A DNA stretch of 64,000 nucleotides from Marinilabiliales bacterium (GCA_003512955.1 DOTG01000013.1:18980-82979), one strand, 5' to 3'; positions 45,128-54,609 are shown, numbered from the stretch's first letter. The notes: generated by a model from the letters alone, not told the origin. A program made the numbers and translations.

Positions 45128-46678
45128 TTAGCTTTTTACTTTAATTTTGAGTTGTTGACCCACTGAAATCCCCCGTGCATTATTGATATTGTTCCAGCGC
45201 ATAATATCGGTATCGGTAACCCCGGGATACTGTTTGGCAATATCCCACAATGTATCGCCACTGCGGACGGTATAATATTCATATTCGCCAGATGAGTCAG
45301 TATTCGTTGCCTCTTCCAGAACGGCTGCTGTGGTTTTACCCACCGAAGCTTGTTTCTGTTCAAAGGTCATTTCGTTAATTTTTTCGTATTTAGCCACTTT
45401 GCTTTTGTGAATATAAATGGCAAGCTTCTGTCCGCCACGAATAGTGTTGCGGCTGATATTGTTCCAATATCTTAAATCGGCCACCTTCACGTTATACCAG
45501 GCAGCAATATACCCGAGATTGTCCCCGGATTGAACTGTATAAGTAAGTTTCCGGTGATCCTTGCTGGGAGGCCCCGCCTGATAAGTGTTGTATTCCGGTG
45601 CTTTTGACAAAGCCTCGGGATTAAAATAAATGGAATCTTTATAAGCAAAGATGGAATCCTGCAATTCAATGAACCGGGTAGTTTGTTCATACGGGAACCT
45701 GATGGAATAAGGTTTGTTTTGACCCGGCACAATATCACGGCGGAATTGCGGGTTAAGGCTCCGCAGTTCTGCCATTGGAATTCCCATCACCTGGCTGATC
45801 TGTTCCAAATGAACCTGCTTGTTAACAATGACTGTATCGCAAAGAATGGGAAGTTCACTTTTCTTTGGATTCAGATTATGATTGTCGTAATAATTCATCA
45901 CATAAACGGCTGCAATAAACGCGGGTACATACCCTCTGGTTTCGCGGGGCAGCCGGTAATAGATTTCCCAGTAATCGCGTTTTCCACCACTCCGGCGGAT
46001 GGCTTTGTTCACGTTTCCCGGACCACAATTGTAGGCAGCTATTACCAGGGTCCAGTCTTGATAAATATCATATAAATCTTTCATGAATTGGGCTGCTGCA
46101 TAGGAGCTCTTCACGGGATCGCGGCGTTCATCCACAAAGCTGTTGATTTCCAACTTGTACATCCGGCCTGTATAATACATGAACTGCCACATTCCGGTGG
46201 CACCAACCCGGGAAACAGCGTTCGGGTTCAGGGCTGATTCAATTACCGGAAGGTATTTTAATTCCAGGGGCATCCCGTTGGCATCGAGCACCTCTTCAAA
46301 AATGGGAAAATAATAGTCGGAAAGTCCGATCATATTCTCCACCAAATCGCGCCGCTTGTGCGTGTACATGTGGATGTAGTTCCGCACAATATTGTTGAAC
46401 GATAGATCGAAGACCATGGGCAATTTCCCAAGCCGTGCTTTATACACAGAATCTGGGAAATCGTTAATGAGTAAGGAATCAGCAAAATCTTCGGCTATAA
46501 ACGATGTATCATTGCCTGGCGACATCTGCCGGTTGTACCATACGCTAATTAAACTATCTATTTCGGCATTGAAGGCCATTTCGCGGTTATAGGTGGAATC
46601 GCCCGGAACCGATTTCGCGTGAACAGAAAAAAACGCCAGGGCTAAAAACAAAGAACTAATTATCAATTTCTTGTACAT
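45128..46678 (-). CDS. Membrane-bound lytic murein transglycosylase D-like protein
   Basis: 516 residues. A signal peptide (to about residue 21) leads to an SLT domain with catalytic Glu147 (LPVIESALNPNAVSRVGATG, MWQFMYYTGRMY, AAYNCGPGNVNKAIRRSGG). A degenerate LysM-like stretch follows, then two clear LysM domains (YTVQSGDNLGYIAAWYNVKV and YYTVRSGDTLWDIAKQYPGV). It cleaves peptidoglycan glycan strands in the periplasm. The order parA, parB, DUF5683, MltD is seen in other Bacteroidota. A stringent-response synthetase often follows there, but here an SGNH hydrolase does. Confidence 0.94.
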   Translation of the reverse strand: MYKKLIISSLFLALAFFSVHAKSVPGDSTYNREMAFNAEIDSLISVWYNRQMSPGNDTSFIAEDFADSLLINDFPDSVYKARLGKLPMVFDLSFNNIVRNYIHMYTHKRRDLVENMIGLSDYYFPIFEEVLDANGMPLELKYLPVIESALNPNAVSRVGATGMWQFMYYTGRMYKLEINSFVDERRDPVKSSYAAAQFMKDLYDIYQDWTLVIAAYNCGPGNVNKAIRRSGGKRDYWEIYYRLPRETRGYVPAFIAAVYVMNYYDNHNLNPKKSELPILCDTVIVNKQVHLEQISQVMGIPMAELRSLNPQFRRDIVPGQNKPYSIRFPYEQTTRFIELQDSIFAYKDSIYFNPEALSKAPEYNTYQAGPPSKDHRKLTYTVQSGDNLGYIAAWYNVKVADLRYWNNISRNTIRGGQKLAIYIHKSKVAKYEKINEMTFEQKQASVGKTTAAVLEEATNTDSSGEYEYYTVRSGDTLWDIAKQYPGVTDTDIMRWNNINNARGISVGQQLKIKVKS

Positions 46679-46694
46679 AGAATATCTTTAAAAA

Positions 46695-47303
46695 TTAAAA
46701 TTTAATCGCACACCGCACTCCAAAGGAGGTGCCTTGAGTATTGCTGAACGCTGTTGTTTGAATGGGTTCAATCATTGGTTCTACGTGCAATGTTAGATCC
46801 TCCGACATGTCAAAATCGAATAAATGTGCATCTACATCAGCATCAATAATTTGTGCCACATATAAAATTCCGATGCTAATATACATTAAATCCCGGTACC
46901 TACGCCAAATTTGTTTTGCTTGTTTCAGATTCTCAAGAGTTGCTTTGGGTTCCAAGTCAACCAAACCGGTCTCCCCATTTTTTATCCGGTACTTAATGTC
47001 GTAAGCGTTTTTATATTTTGTGTAAACAAAGTTGTTATAACCGGCATAGTAGAATAAACCCGTAAAACCCGCGTAAATAACGGGTACTTTCCAATATTTC
47101 TCGTTATAGATTTGACCTAAACCCGGAACCAGTGCCGACATAAATGTTGCTTTGTGAGGCGAGTGGGTTTTGAGGAACGAACTATCGCTCTGATAATAAT
47201 CGGGTCCAAATTGTGCCATGGTCTTTGGTGACCACAAAACCAATAAAAAAACAAAGGGCCAAACATGCCTTTTGAGAATTTCTATGCCTGACCCAAGTAA
47301 CAC
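46695..47303 (-). CDS. DUF5683 family membrane protein
   Basis: 202 residues with a GTG start at 47303, 10 bp after parB. A hydrophobic segment or signal (WPFVFLLVLWSPKTMAQ) precedes ATFMSALVPGLGQIYNEKYW and two further helices (PVIYAGFTGLFYYAGYNNF, ISIGILYVAQIIDADVDAHL). The family is defined mainly in Bacteroidota and its function is unknown to me. The constant place between parB and a transglycosylase gene suggests a link of chromosome segregation with the cell envelope, as inference only. Confidence 0.85.
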   Translation of the reverse strand: MLLGSGIEILKRHVWPFVFLLVLWSPKTMAQFGPDYYQSDSSFLKTHSPHKATFMSALVPGLGQIYNEKYWKVPVIYAGFTGLFYYAGYNNFVYTKYKNAYDIKYRIKNGETGLVDLEPKATLENLKQAKQIWRRYRDLMYISIGILYVAQIIDADVDAHLFDFDMSEDLTLHVEPMIEPIQTTAFSNTQGTSFGVRCAIKF

Positions 47304-47313
47304 CTTAAATAAG

Positions 47314-48210
47314 TTATACGTTTTTATCCAAAATAGCTATGATGCGCTCTAAGTCTTCATCCGACTTGAAGGGGATGATGATTTTCCCCGTTCCATTGGC
47401 TTCTCTTTTAAAGGCTATTTTGGTGTGAAAATAGCTATTCAGATGTTTTTCCAAATCGTTATAGGTAACATCTTTGGCTGGTTTGGCTGGCTTCTCGGCA
47501 GTCACTAAAACCGCAGGTCCATCAGGTTCGTCTTTAATCGTCCGGACCATGTCTTCCACCTTGCGGACCGATAACCCTTCGTTAATAATCTGCTCAAAAA
47601 TGAATAGCTGATCTTGGGCATCCTCAACATTAATTAATGCCCTGGCATGGCCCATGCTTACCATTTTTTTGCGGATTCCCAGTTGAATTTCGGCTGGTAA
47701 TTTCAATAACCTGAGGTAATTGGTAATGGTGGATCGTTTTTTCCCCACCCTGTCGCTCATGGCTTCCTGAGTAAGTTTGCACTCCTCAATCAAACGTTGG
47801 TAGCTGATGGCAATTTCAATGGCATCCAGGTCTTCGCGTTGAATGTTCTCAACCAAAGCCATTTCTAGCATACCCTGGTCGTCGGCAGTACGGACGTATG
47901 CCGGAATGGTTTTTAGCCCGGCCATTTGAGCAGCCCGGTAACGGCGCTCGCCAGAAATGAGCTGGAATTTGTTTTCACTTAGTTTACGGACAGTTATTGG
48001 TTGAATGATGCCTATTTGTTTGATGGAATCGGCCAGCTCAACAAGAGCCTCTTCGTCGAACTCCGTTCTGGGCTGAAAAGGGTTTGCTTCAATATACCGG
48101 ACATCAATCTCATCAATAGCCGAATTCCTCGATTCATTTCTGATAGGTCCTGCATCTTCAATCAGGGCTCCTAATCCTTTACCTAAAGCGCTACGTTTTA
48201 CTGTGGACAT
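47314..48210 (-). CDS. parB: Chromosome-partitioning protein ParB
   Basis: 298 residues. The N-terminal KRSALGKGLGALIED, the CTP-binding ParB/Srx motif (SGERRYRAAQMAG) and the HTH (LTQEAMSDRVGKKRSTITNY, LRLLKLPAEIQLGIRKK) are clear. The C-terminal domain (NDLEKHLNSYFHTKIAFKRE) should dimerise. It loads at parS and spreads as a CTP-dependent clamp. I could not find a parS match near the gene. It starts 11 bp after parA. Confidence 0.97.
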   Translation of the reverse strand: MSTVKRSALGKGLGALIEDAGPIRNESRNSAIDEIDVRYIEANPFQPRTEFDEEALVELADSIKQIGIIQPITVRKLSENKFQLISGERRYRAAQMAGLKTIPAYVRTADDQGMLEMALVENIQREDLDAIEIAISYQRLIEECKLTQEAMSDRVGKKRSTITNYLRLLKLPAEIQLGIRKKMVSMGHARALINVEDAQDQLFIFEQIINEGLSVRKVEDMVRTIKDEPDGPAVLVTAEKPAKPAKDVTYNDLEKHLNSYFHTKIAFKREANGTGKIIIPFKSDEDLERIIAILDKNV

Positions 48211-48221
48211 TGAAATATTTA

Positions 48222-49022
48222 TTATTCAATAATTTTACTTTTACTATCCATCTGGGTCATGTTGTTTTTTTGAAGCACTTCGCGGGCCAGGTTCAAATAA
48301 TTTGAAGAACCCACCGAAGCAGCATCATAAAGAACAATGGGTTTCCCATAACTAGGAGCTTCACTTAGTTTGACATTCCGCCCCACTAAAGTTTCAAAAA
48401 CCATATCTTCAAAATGGCGTCGGACTTCATCCACCACCTGATTCGAGAGCCGCAAACGGGAATCGAACATGGTACATAAGAAGCCCTCTATTTGCAATTC
48501 GGGGTTCAAACGGTTTTGGATGATCTTTATTGTATTTAATAATTTGCCCAATCCTTCGAGTGCAAAATACTCACACTGAACCGGGATGATCACGGAATCG
48601 GCCGCGGTTAAGGCATTTACCGTGATGAGGCCCAAAGAAGGGGAACAATCGATGAGAATAAAATCATATTTGTCGCGGACCTTCTCCAATACCATCTTTA
48701 ACATTTTTTCACGGTTTGGCAACTCGAGCATTTCTATCTCGGCACCTACCAGGTTAATGTTGGATGGGAGGATTTCAAGCCCCTCGATCTCGGTCTTCAG
48801 CAAGTTGTTTGTAGGATCGGCATCATCAACCAGGCATTCGTACAGTCCAACTTTAATGTTATTTACATCGAATCCAAATCCAGAGGATGCATTCCCCTGT
48901 GGATCGGCATCTACCAAGAGTACTTTATATTCAAGTACAGCCAAGCTGGCAGCTAGGTTGATAGCTGAAGTAGTCTTTCCTACCCCACCTTTTTGGTTTG
49001 CCAATGCAATAACTTTTGCCAT
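48222..49022 (-). CDS. parA: Chromosome-partitioning ATPase ParA (Soj)
   Basis: 266 residues. The deviant Walker A KGGVGKTTSAINLAA begins at residue 11. VDADPQGNASSGFG and the Walker B-like DFILIDCSPSLGLITVNAL follow. As the small ParA type without an N-terminal HTH, it is expected to be chromosomal. It acts with ParB on origin segregation. A perfect 14-bp palindrome lies 37 bp upstream. Confidence 0.97.
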   Translation of the reverse strand: MAKVIALANQKGGVGKTTSAINLAASLAVLEYKVLLVDADPQGNASSGFGFDVNNIKVGLYECLVDDADPTNNLLKTEIEGLEILPSNINLVGAEIEMLELPNREKMLKMVLEKVRDKYDFILIDCSPSLGLITVNALTAADSVIIPVQCEYFALEGLGKLLNTIKIIQNRLNPELQIEGFLCTMFDSRLRLSNQVVDEVRRHFEDMVFETLVGRNVKLSEAPSYGKPIVLYDAASVGSSNYLNLAREVLQKNNMTQMDSKSKIIE

Positions 49023-49058
49023 GTGAGTTTTTATTTAATGTCTATTAAAAATGTCTGA

Positions 49059-49072
49059 AATAACTAGTTATT
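49059..49072. promoter_or_regulatory. 14-bp palindrome upstream of parA
   Basis: AATAACTAGTTATT is a perfect palindrome 37 bp before the parA ATG. It could be an operator in the parAB leader. It does not resemble the usual parS core, so that role is unlikely. Confidence 0.3.
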
Positions 49073-49190
49073 ATATTGAATATCAATTGATAGCACTGCT
49101 ATATCGCTATTGTTTTGCAGGGTGCAATTTAATGAAAAATATTAAAAATATCTTGCAGAAAAAGTTTTGACTCTATTTATTTCATCCAAA

Positions 49191-50441
49191 TTATGATTCC
49201 GCATCCTTCAAACTACCTTCATATACCGAATATTTTCGGAAGGTACATTCCAAAGGCCCGTTGAAAAGTTTTATCTTTTTTTCGGGTTTCAATCCCAGGA
49301 ATTTCATTACATCGGCATTACTGCCAATAATCCAGGAGGTGAACCCGGTAAAGTCAATCTTAAGTTTATCTCCTATCTTTTGGTAAAATATTTTTAAATC
49401 ATCGGGTTGAAGCCTTTCTCCGTAGGGCGGATTGGTGATCATAAACCCATTTTCTGTTTTCGGTTTTAAATCGAAAAAGTTTTTTGGAGCCACCGATATT
49501 TTTTTTGTCAAGAAAGCTTTGGCAATATTCTCCTCGGCTATTTTAATGGCAAGGGGGGAAATATCGCTTCCCAAGATTTTATGCTTAAAATCAGGGGTGC
49601 CAAACGACTCCTCAGAAATTTCCCCGAACAAATCGCTGTCGAAATCTTTCCAGCTTTCAAAACCAAACTTTTCGCGGTAAGTCCCTGGAGCAATACCGTG
49701 TGCTGTCATTGCGGCTTCAATCAGGATGGTCCCTGAGCCACACATGGGATCGTAAAAATCGCAATCCATGTTCCAGCCAGAGAGTTTAATCATGCCCGCC
49801 GCTAATACCTCGTTGATGGGAGCTTTGGTGGTTTTAACCCGGTACCCGCGTTTAAACAACGGATCGCCCGAACTGTCGAGCAACAAATCGCAATGTGTTT
49901 CGGTAATATGAATGTGGATTTTTAAATCCGGATCCTGTGTATCAACATCGGGACGTTTGCCTTTGCGACGGCGGAATTGATCCACAATGGCATCTTTTAC
50001 TTTTAGAGACACAAACTTGGAGTGGTTAAAAACTTTAGAGAAGGTAACCGCGGCCACTGAAAAAGTTTCTTCGGTGGTCATGTAGTTCGCCCAATTGATG
50101 CGGCTGATCTCTTTATACAAGGCATCTTCGTCGTTGGCTGTAAAGCTTGCAATAGGTTTCAAAATACTGATGGCTGTCCGTAACTGATAATTTGCCCGGT
50201 ACATCATGGCTTTGTCGCCATTGAATAAAACGGCACGGTTTTGTTTCTCAACCCCTGTGGCCCCGATATGGGCCAACTCCTCGGCCAAAACATCTTCCAA
50301 CCCTTGAAATGTCTTGGCTACCAACCTGTATTGTTTCTCTTCAGTTTCCAATTTTTTTGTTTTTAAAAAAGTATGCGAAGAAACAAAAGCCGGCCCACTT
50401 ATCCAAAAATTGAAACCGATTTTAATTAAGCTATTCCTCAT
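49191..50441 (-). CDS. THUMP-domain class I RNA methyltransferase (RlmL/TrmN-like)
   Basis: 416 residues. From about residue 38 (YRLVAKTFQGLEDVLAEELA) runs a ferredoxin-like and THUMP domain, followed by a Rossmann methyltransferase with YDPMCGSGTILIEAA, GSDISPLAIKIAEENI and the base-flipping motif NPPYGERL. The product class is 23S rRNA m2G or a tRNA methyltransferase. About 30 N-terminal residues before LETEEKQYRLV are unlike the family, so translation may really begin at the TTG at 50351. The gene is separate from parA by 168 bp. Confidence 0.88.
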   Translation of the reverse strand: MRNSLIKIGFNFWISGPAFVSSHTFLKTKKLETEEKQYRLVAKTFQGLEDVLAEELAHIGATGVEKQNRAVLFNGDKAMMYRANYQLRTAISILKPIASFTANDEDALYKEISRINWANYMTTEETFSVAAVTFSKVFNHSKFVSLKVKDAIVDQFRRRKGKRPDVDTQDPDLKIHIHITETHCDLLLDSSGDPLFKRGYRVKTTKAPINEVLAAGMIKLSGWNMDCDFYDPMCGSGTILIEAAMTAHGIAPGTYREKFGFESWKDFDSDLFGEISEESFGTPDFKHKILGSDISPLAIKIAEENIAKAFLTKKISVAPKNFFDLKPKTENGFMITNPPYGERLQPDDLKIFYQKIGDKLKIDFTGFTSWIIGSNADVMKFLGLKPEKKIKLFNGPLECTFRKYSVYEGSLKDAES

Positions 50442-50827
50442 AGCAAGAACTGATTTGAACGTAGAAAGTTGGCATGCCGTTTTAACCCTCCATTTTCCGA
50501 AAATTGAGCGGTTGTTTTACAACATTCATGATGTACTTTAAGCTTTACGGCTCCAATCGCCTTAATTTGCAGCCCATCCAATGATACTATAGATTTTGAG
50601 CAGTGTTCAACAACATGCCTGTTTCCATCTGCCACCGATAAATAATTGTCGGTAAATGATAATTTAGCTGATTGAAATTTTAGCCTCCAAAGGCTTTGCC
50701 ATTCGATAGATGATGAATAAAAATAGAATAATAAAACAGACCCTATCTGGGATAAATATTGAGACGCGTTCGGGCTACGGGTTAAGAATGTGCCAAATCT
50801 TTCAGATAGGTCGTAATTTATAAACAG
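50442..50827. other. 386-bp intergenic region, no gene seen
   Basis: This is the divergent space between the THUMP methyltransferase and saccharopine dehydrogenase-family genes. A minus-strand frame of 65 codons (50438-50635) has no family features and overlaps the neighbour's start. No exact TAnnTTTG box was found close to either start. Confidence 0.5.
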
Positions 50828-52168
50828 ATGAAGAAGATACTTATCTTAGGTTCTGGGATGGTTGCCGGTCCCATTATTAAATACCTTTTGAATAAAGGTT
50901 ATTTTGTAACCGTGGCATCAAATACGCCCGATAGAGCCAAAATGCTCATAGGAAGTTTTCCAAAAGGAAAAACCGTTGTTTGGGAAGCCGGCCAAACCGA
51001 TTCACTTGATGTTTTGATTCAAGAACATGACCTCGTGGTGAGCCTGTTGCCATATTCCTTTCATGTAATGGTTGCAGAACGCTGCATCAAACATAAAAAA
51101 GACATGGTGACCACTTCTTATGTAAAACCTGAAATGAAAGCGCTCGACCGCCAGGCCCGCGAAGCTGGAATCATCATTCTTAATGAATGCGGGCTGGATC
51201 CCGGAATCGATCACATGTCTGCCAAACGGATCATTGATACCATTCATGGATTTGGTGGAAGAGTGATGGAATTTTATAGCCTTTGCGGTGCCTTGCCAGC
51301 CCCGGAATCGGCCAATGAGAACCCATTCCGTTACCAATTTACCTGGAGCCCCAAAGGAGTGGTAATGGCAAGCAACAACGAGGCTCATTACTTAAAACAT
51401 GGAAAACAGGTTTTTACCGCCACCGAAAACTTGTTCAAAGATACATTCCCAATTAAAGTTCCCGGAATCGGCGATTTGGAAGTTTACCCAAACAGGGATT
51501 CCATTCCATATATAGAAATATATGATATCCCTGAAACAAAAACCATGTACCGGGGAACTATCCGCTATTCAGGCTGGTGCCAGATTCTGGACATTTTTAA
51601 ACAATTGAAGCTTACCTCCCCTGAGGTTCGTGATTTTACCGGAATGACTTATTCCCAAATGCTTTTGCATCTGATAGGTATTAAAAAAACCGACAATGTG
51701 AAAAAGTCTGTGGCAAAATATCTGAAGATTGATGAAAAACATTTAGCCATAGAAGCTTTGACGTTCTTAGGCCTTCTGTCGGATACGCCCATGAACCGCA
51801 CCAAAGATTCTACCTATGAAATTGTTTCCGATCTGATGATTGAAAAGATGATGCTCCCCGAACAAGAACGGGATATGAGCATCATGCTCCACGTGTTTTT
51901 GGCCGAATACCCCGATGGCCGTAAAGAGGTCATCAAATCAAGGTTGTTGGATTACGGCGTCCCCGGAAAAGAAACCTCTGTAGCAAGAACCGTGGCTTTG
52001 CCGGCTGCATGTGCGGTCCGGATGATTCTTGAAGAGGAAATTACCATTAAAGGGGTTCACATTCCGGTACTGCCTGAGATTTACAACCCCATTCTGCTGG
52101 AACTTGAAAATATGGGTATCGAATTTGTTGAGGAATACGGCCTCCCCTTGAGTCATAATATTATTTAG
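50828..52168 (+). CDS. Saccharopine dehydrogenase family protein
   Basis: 446 residues. An N-terminal Rossmann fold (KKILILGSGMVAGPIIKYLL) is followed by the saccharopine reductase C-terminal domain, with ECGLDPGIDHMSAKRIID, the PAPESANENPFRYQFTWSP loop and YRGTIRYSGWCQILDIFKQL. These are typical of LYS9-like enzymes that make or use saccharopine or carboxynorspermidine. The substrate here is not certain. It is a single gene, with a bidirectional terminator after it. Confidence 0.85.
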   Translation: MKKILILGSGMVAGPIIKYLLNKGYFVTVASNTPDRAKMLIGSFPKGKTVVWEAGQTDSLDVLIQEHDLVVSLLPYSFHVMVAERCIKHKKDMVTTSYVKPEMKALDRQAREAGIIILNECGLDPGIDHMSAKRIIDTIHGFGGRVMEFYSLCGALPAPESANENPFRYQFTWSPKGVVMASNNEAHYLKHGKQVFTATENLFKDTFPIKVPGIGDLEVYPNRDSIPYIEIYDIPETKTMYRGTIRYSGWCQILDIFKQLKLTSPEVRDFTGMTYSQMLLHLIGIKKTDNVKKSVAKYLKIDEKHLAIEALTFLGLLSDTPMNRTKDSTYEIVSDLMIEKMMLPEQERDMSIMLHVFLAEYPDGRKEVIKSRLLDYGVPGKETSVARTVALPAACAVRMILEEEITIKGVHIPVLPEIYNPILLELENMGIEFVEEYGLPLSHNII

Positions 52169-52290
52169 GGAGAAAAAATTGGAAAACGGATGTAAAATTT
52201 TGGTTAATTTTTTTCAGATTTAAAAATAAATTAATTAACATTGATTCCTGAAAACGTATTACAATTTATAAAAATATCTCTTGCCAATTT

Positions 52291-52330
52291 AAAAAACCTT
52301 TCGGGATCGCCAATCCGGAGGGTTTTTTTA
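52291..52330. terminator. Bidirectional terminator between the saccharopine dehydrogenase-family and response-regulator genes
   Basis: AAAAAACC (from 52291) pairs with GGTTTTTT (to about 52328) around an imperfect GC stem with G.U pairs. A runs at the left and T runs at the right serve the two converging genes. Confidence 0.75.
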
Positions 52331-52342
52331 TGTCCGTTTTTT

Positions 52343-53518
52343 TTACTTCTGCACACCACCCAATGGCCTTGCATAAAGGGCTACATCTTTTTGCTCGATG
52401 TTTTTATCGCAAAGGATCAGTAACCGCTCCATCACGTTTCGGAATTCACGGATGTTGCCCGTCCAGTTGATGGATTGGAGCTCTTTGATGGCTTCACCAG
52501 AGATTGGCACTTTGGGAACCCCGTATTCTTCACAGATTTGGGAAATAAAAAAATCGGCCAATAAAGGGATATCGTCCAAACGATCATTGAGCGACGGCAC
52601 ATGAATGAGGATGACGCTCAACCGATGGTACAAATCCTCACGGAACCGGCCCTGCCCAATTTCATCTTCCAAGTTTTTATTGGTGGCAGCAATAACCCGC
52701 ACATTCACATTGATGTCTTTATCGGCTCCCACCCGTGTAATTTTATTCTCCTGTAGCGCCCTCAATACTTTGGCTTGTGCCGAAAGGCTCATATCGCCGA
52801 TTTCGTCTAAAAAAAGGGTACCGTTTTCGGCCTGTTCAAACTTTCCTTTACGCTGTTTGATGGCTGAAGTAAAAGCTCCTTTCTCGTGCCCAAACAATTC
52901 GCTCTCGATAAGTTCCGATGGGATGGCGGCACAGTTTACTTCAATGAATGGTCCTTCGCCCCGATGGCTTTTGTCGTGCAACCATCGGGCCACCACCTCT
53001 TTTCCGGTGCCGTTTTTACCGGTGATGAGAACGCGCGCCTCGGTAGGTGCCACACGTTCAATCATGTCTTTAATGAGCGTAATGGCTGCCGATTGGCCCA
53101 CCATTTCGTAAGATTTATTGATTTTTTTGCGCAATGTTTTTGTTTCGGTAATCAATTCCGAACGGTCAGTGGCATTACGGATGGTAACTAACAACCGGTT
53201 TAAATCGAGGGGTTTTTCAATAAAATCGAAGGCCCCCAATTTTACCGCTTTCACCGCAGCATCCACATTCCCATGCCCCGAAATCATCACAATTTGTATA
53301 TCGGGATATTCTTTAACCACCTTTTCCAATACTTCCATGCCATCCATTTCAGGCATCTTTATATCCAGCAGCATCACATCAAACGCTGATTTAGTCAATA
53401 CTTCCAGACTTTCCATACCGGTAGCCGCTAAAACAACTTCATGTTTCTCATACTCCAGAATCTCTTTAAGCGTATTCCGGATGCTCCGCTCATCGTCAAC
53501 TACCAGGATTTTTGCCAT
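52343..53518 (-). CDS. Sigma-54-dependent response regulator without DNA-binding domain
   Basis: 391 residues. The receiver domain (1 to about 120) has Asp8/Asp9, the phosphoacceptor Asp52 (MLLDIKMPEMDG) and Lys102. The AAA+ domain has GKNGTGKE (167-174), the sigma-54-contact loop GAFTSA (214-219, normally GAFTGA) and LFLDEIG. It ends near residue 391 with no Fis-type helix-turn-helix, about 50-60 residues shorter than NtrC. Such HTH-less forms exist in Bacteroidota and may act from solution or with a partner. No histidine kinase is adjacent. The plus-strand frames over this gene are shadows. Confidence 0.92.
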   Translation of the reverse strand: MAKILVVDDERSIRNTLKEILEYEKHEVVLAATGMESLEVLTKSAFDVMLLDIKMPEMDGMEVLEKVVKEYPDIQIVMISGHGNVDAAVKAVKLGAFDFIEKPLDLNRLLVTIRNATDRSELITETKTLRKKINKSYEMVGQSAAITLIKDMIERVAPTEARVLITGKNGTGKEVVARWLHDKSHRGEGPFIEVNCAAIPSELIESELFGHEKGAFTSAIKQRKGKFEQAENGTLFLDEIGDMSLSAQAKVLRALQENKITRVGADKDINVNVRVIAATNKNLEDEIGQGRFREDLYHRLSVILIHVPSLNDRLDDIPLLADFFISQICEEYGVPKVPISGEAIKELQSINWTGNIREFRNVMERLLILCDKNIEQKDVALYARPLGGVQK

Positions 53519-53546
53519 ATTAAAACAAGTTAAATAGAATTGAGAC

Positions 53547-53610
53547 TATTGAAAAATTGGACAGATGAAACGTAGAATGTCTTTTAATGGACAATTCCAC
53601 TTTTTCAATA
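53547..53610. repeat. Inverted repeat between ppx/gppA and the response regulator gene
   Basis: Fourteen-base arms (53547-53560 and 53597-53610, 13 of 14 paired) flank 36 bp. It may be a hairpin ending the Ppx gene transcript or part of the regulator's control region. No function is established. Confidence 0.4.
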
Positions 53611-53624
53611 ATGATTATAAAAAT

Positions 53625-54554
53625 CTAATTTGATATCGAAAGTTGTGACAACACCCCTTCTTTCAACGAATAGGTCGATTGAATGATACCTTTCACCTTT
53701 GATAGCCCAAGTATATATTTGGTGAAGATGGAGGCCATTACAATAGTGTCCACACGCAATGCCTCAAATCCGGGAATAATCAACCGATCTTCCCGGGTGG
53801 TGGTGGTCATCAGGTGGTAAATTTCGTCGAACTGTTCCAATGAAATATGGAAATTCAACAAGGCTTTTGAGATGGGATACCCTTTTTGCCGGTGATAAAT
53901 CATGGCTGCATAAGTATCAAAAGCCCCTGAACTGCCCACCAGTTGCGTGACCGGATATTTCTCAAGGGCTTTGGCCAAAGGTTTCAATTCCTGATGGAGG
54001 TATGTGGTGACAGCTTCAATCCGGGCTGGGGCAATGGGGTTTTCAGGACGAAACATTTCCAACAACCGGGCTCCACCCAATTTAAAACTATCTTTCCAAA
54101 GCATTCCCTCATTATTGGCGATGATGAGTTCGTTGCTTCCGCCCCCAATATCAAGGATCAGGTAATTTTCGTCGGTAAAAGGTACCGCCTGCCTTACACC
54201 ATAATAAATAAAATCGGCCTCTTGCTCACCCGAGATGGTTTCAATCTGAATGTTGAAATCGCGGGCGATTTTCGAGATAAAGGCATCGGAATTGCTGGCT
54301 CCCCGGATGGCCGAAGTGCCATAGGCCACCACTTTATGGCACCGGAATTCCTGAATCAGTTGGCTAAAATCGCGGATTACGGCATAAGCCCGGGTAAAGG
54401 CCTTATCGGAGATGTACCCACTGTTGATGCCTTCCTGACCCAACATGACTGCCGATTTAGTGTTCAATAATACTTCAAATTCTCTTCCGTCGTTGGTATC
54501 GGCAATTAAAATATTGAACGTATTGGTTCCCAAATCAATGATTCCAGTTCTCAT
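53625..54554 (-). CDS. Ppx/GppA family phosphatase (exopolyphosphatase-like)
   Basis: 309 residues. The ASKHA-fold signatures are RTGIIDLGTNTFNILIADTN, YGTSAIRGASNSDAFI and LILDIGGGSNELIIAN. The protein covers only the two N-terminal domains, shorter than E. coli Ppx (about 510). It probably hydrolyses polyphosphate or pppGpp. It is a separate gene, 76 bp from the ABC permease. Confidence 0.92.
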   Translation of the reverse strand: MRTGIIDLGTNTFNILIADTNDGREFEVLLNTKSAVMLGQEGINSGYISDKAFTRAYAVIRDFSQLIQEFRCHKVVAYGTSAIRGASNSDAFISKIARDFNIQIETISGEQEADFIYYGVRQAVPFTDENYLILDIGGGSNELIIANNEGMLWKDSFKLGGARLLEMFRPENPIAPARIEAVTTYLHQELKPLAKALEKYPVTQLVGSSGAFDTYAAMIYHRQKGYPISKALLNFHISLEQFDEIYHLMTTTTREDRLIIPGFEALRVDTIVMASIFTKYILGLSKVKGIIQSTYSLKEGVLSQLSISN

Positions 54555-54609
54555 ATATTCTTTTTTAAATCAATGTACAAAACAACCTGCCTGCTAATAT
54601 ATTCAATTA

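Noticed and set aside
49023..49190. A parS site near parAB
   Set aside because: No match to the usual TGTTNCACGTGNAACA-like core was seen; the only symmetric sequence is unrelated to it.
50438..50635. 65-codon minus-strand ORF upstream of the THUMP methyltransferase
   Set aside because: It has no recognisable domain, overlaps the neighbour's start by a few bases and its composition is unlike a coding frame.
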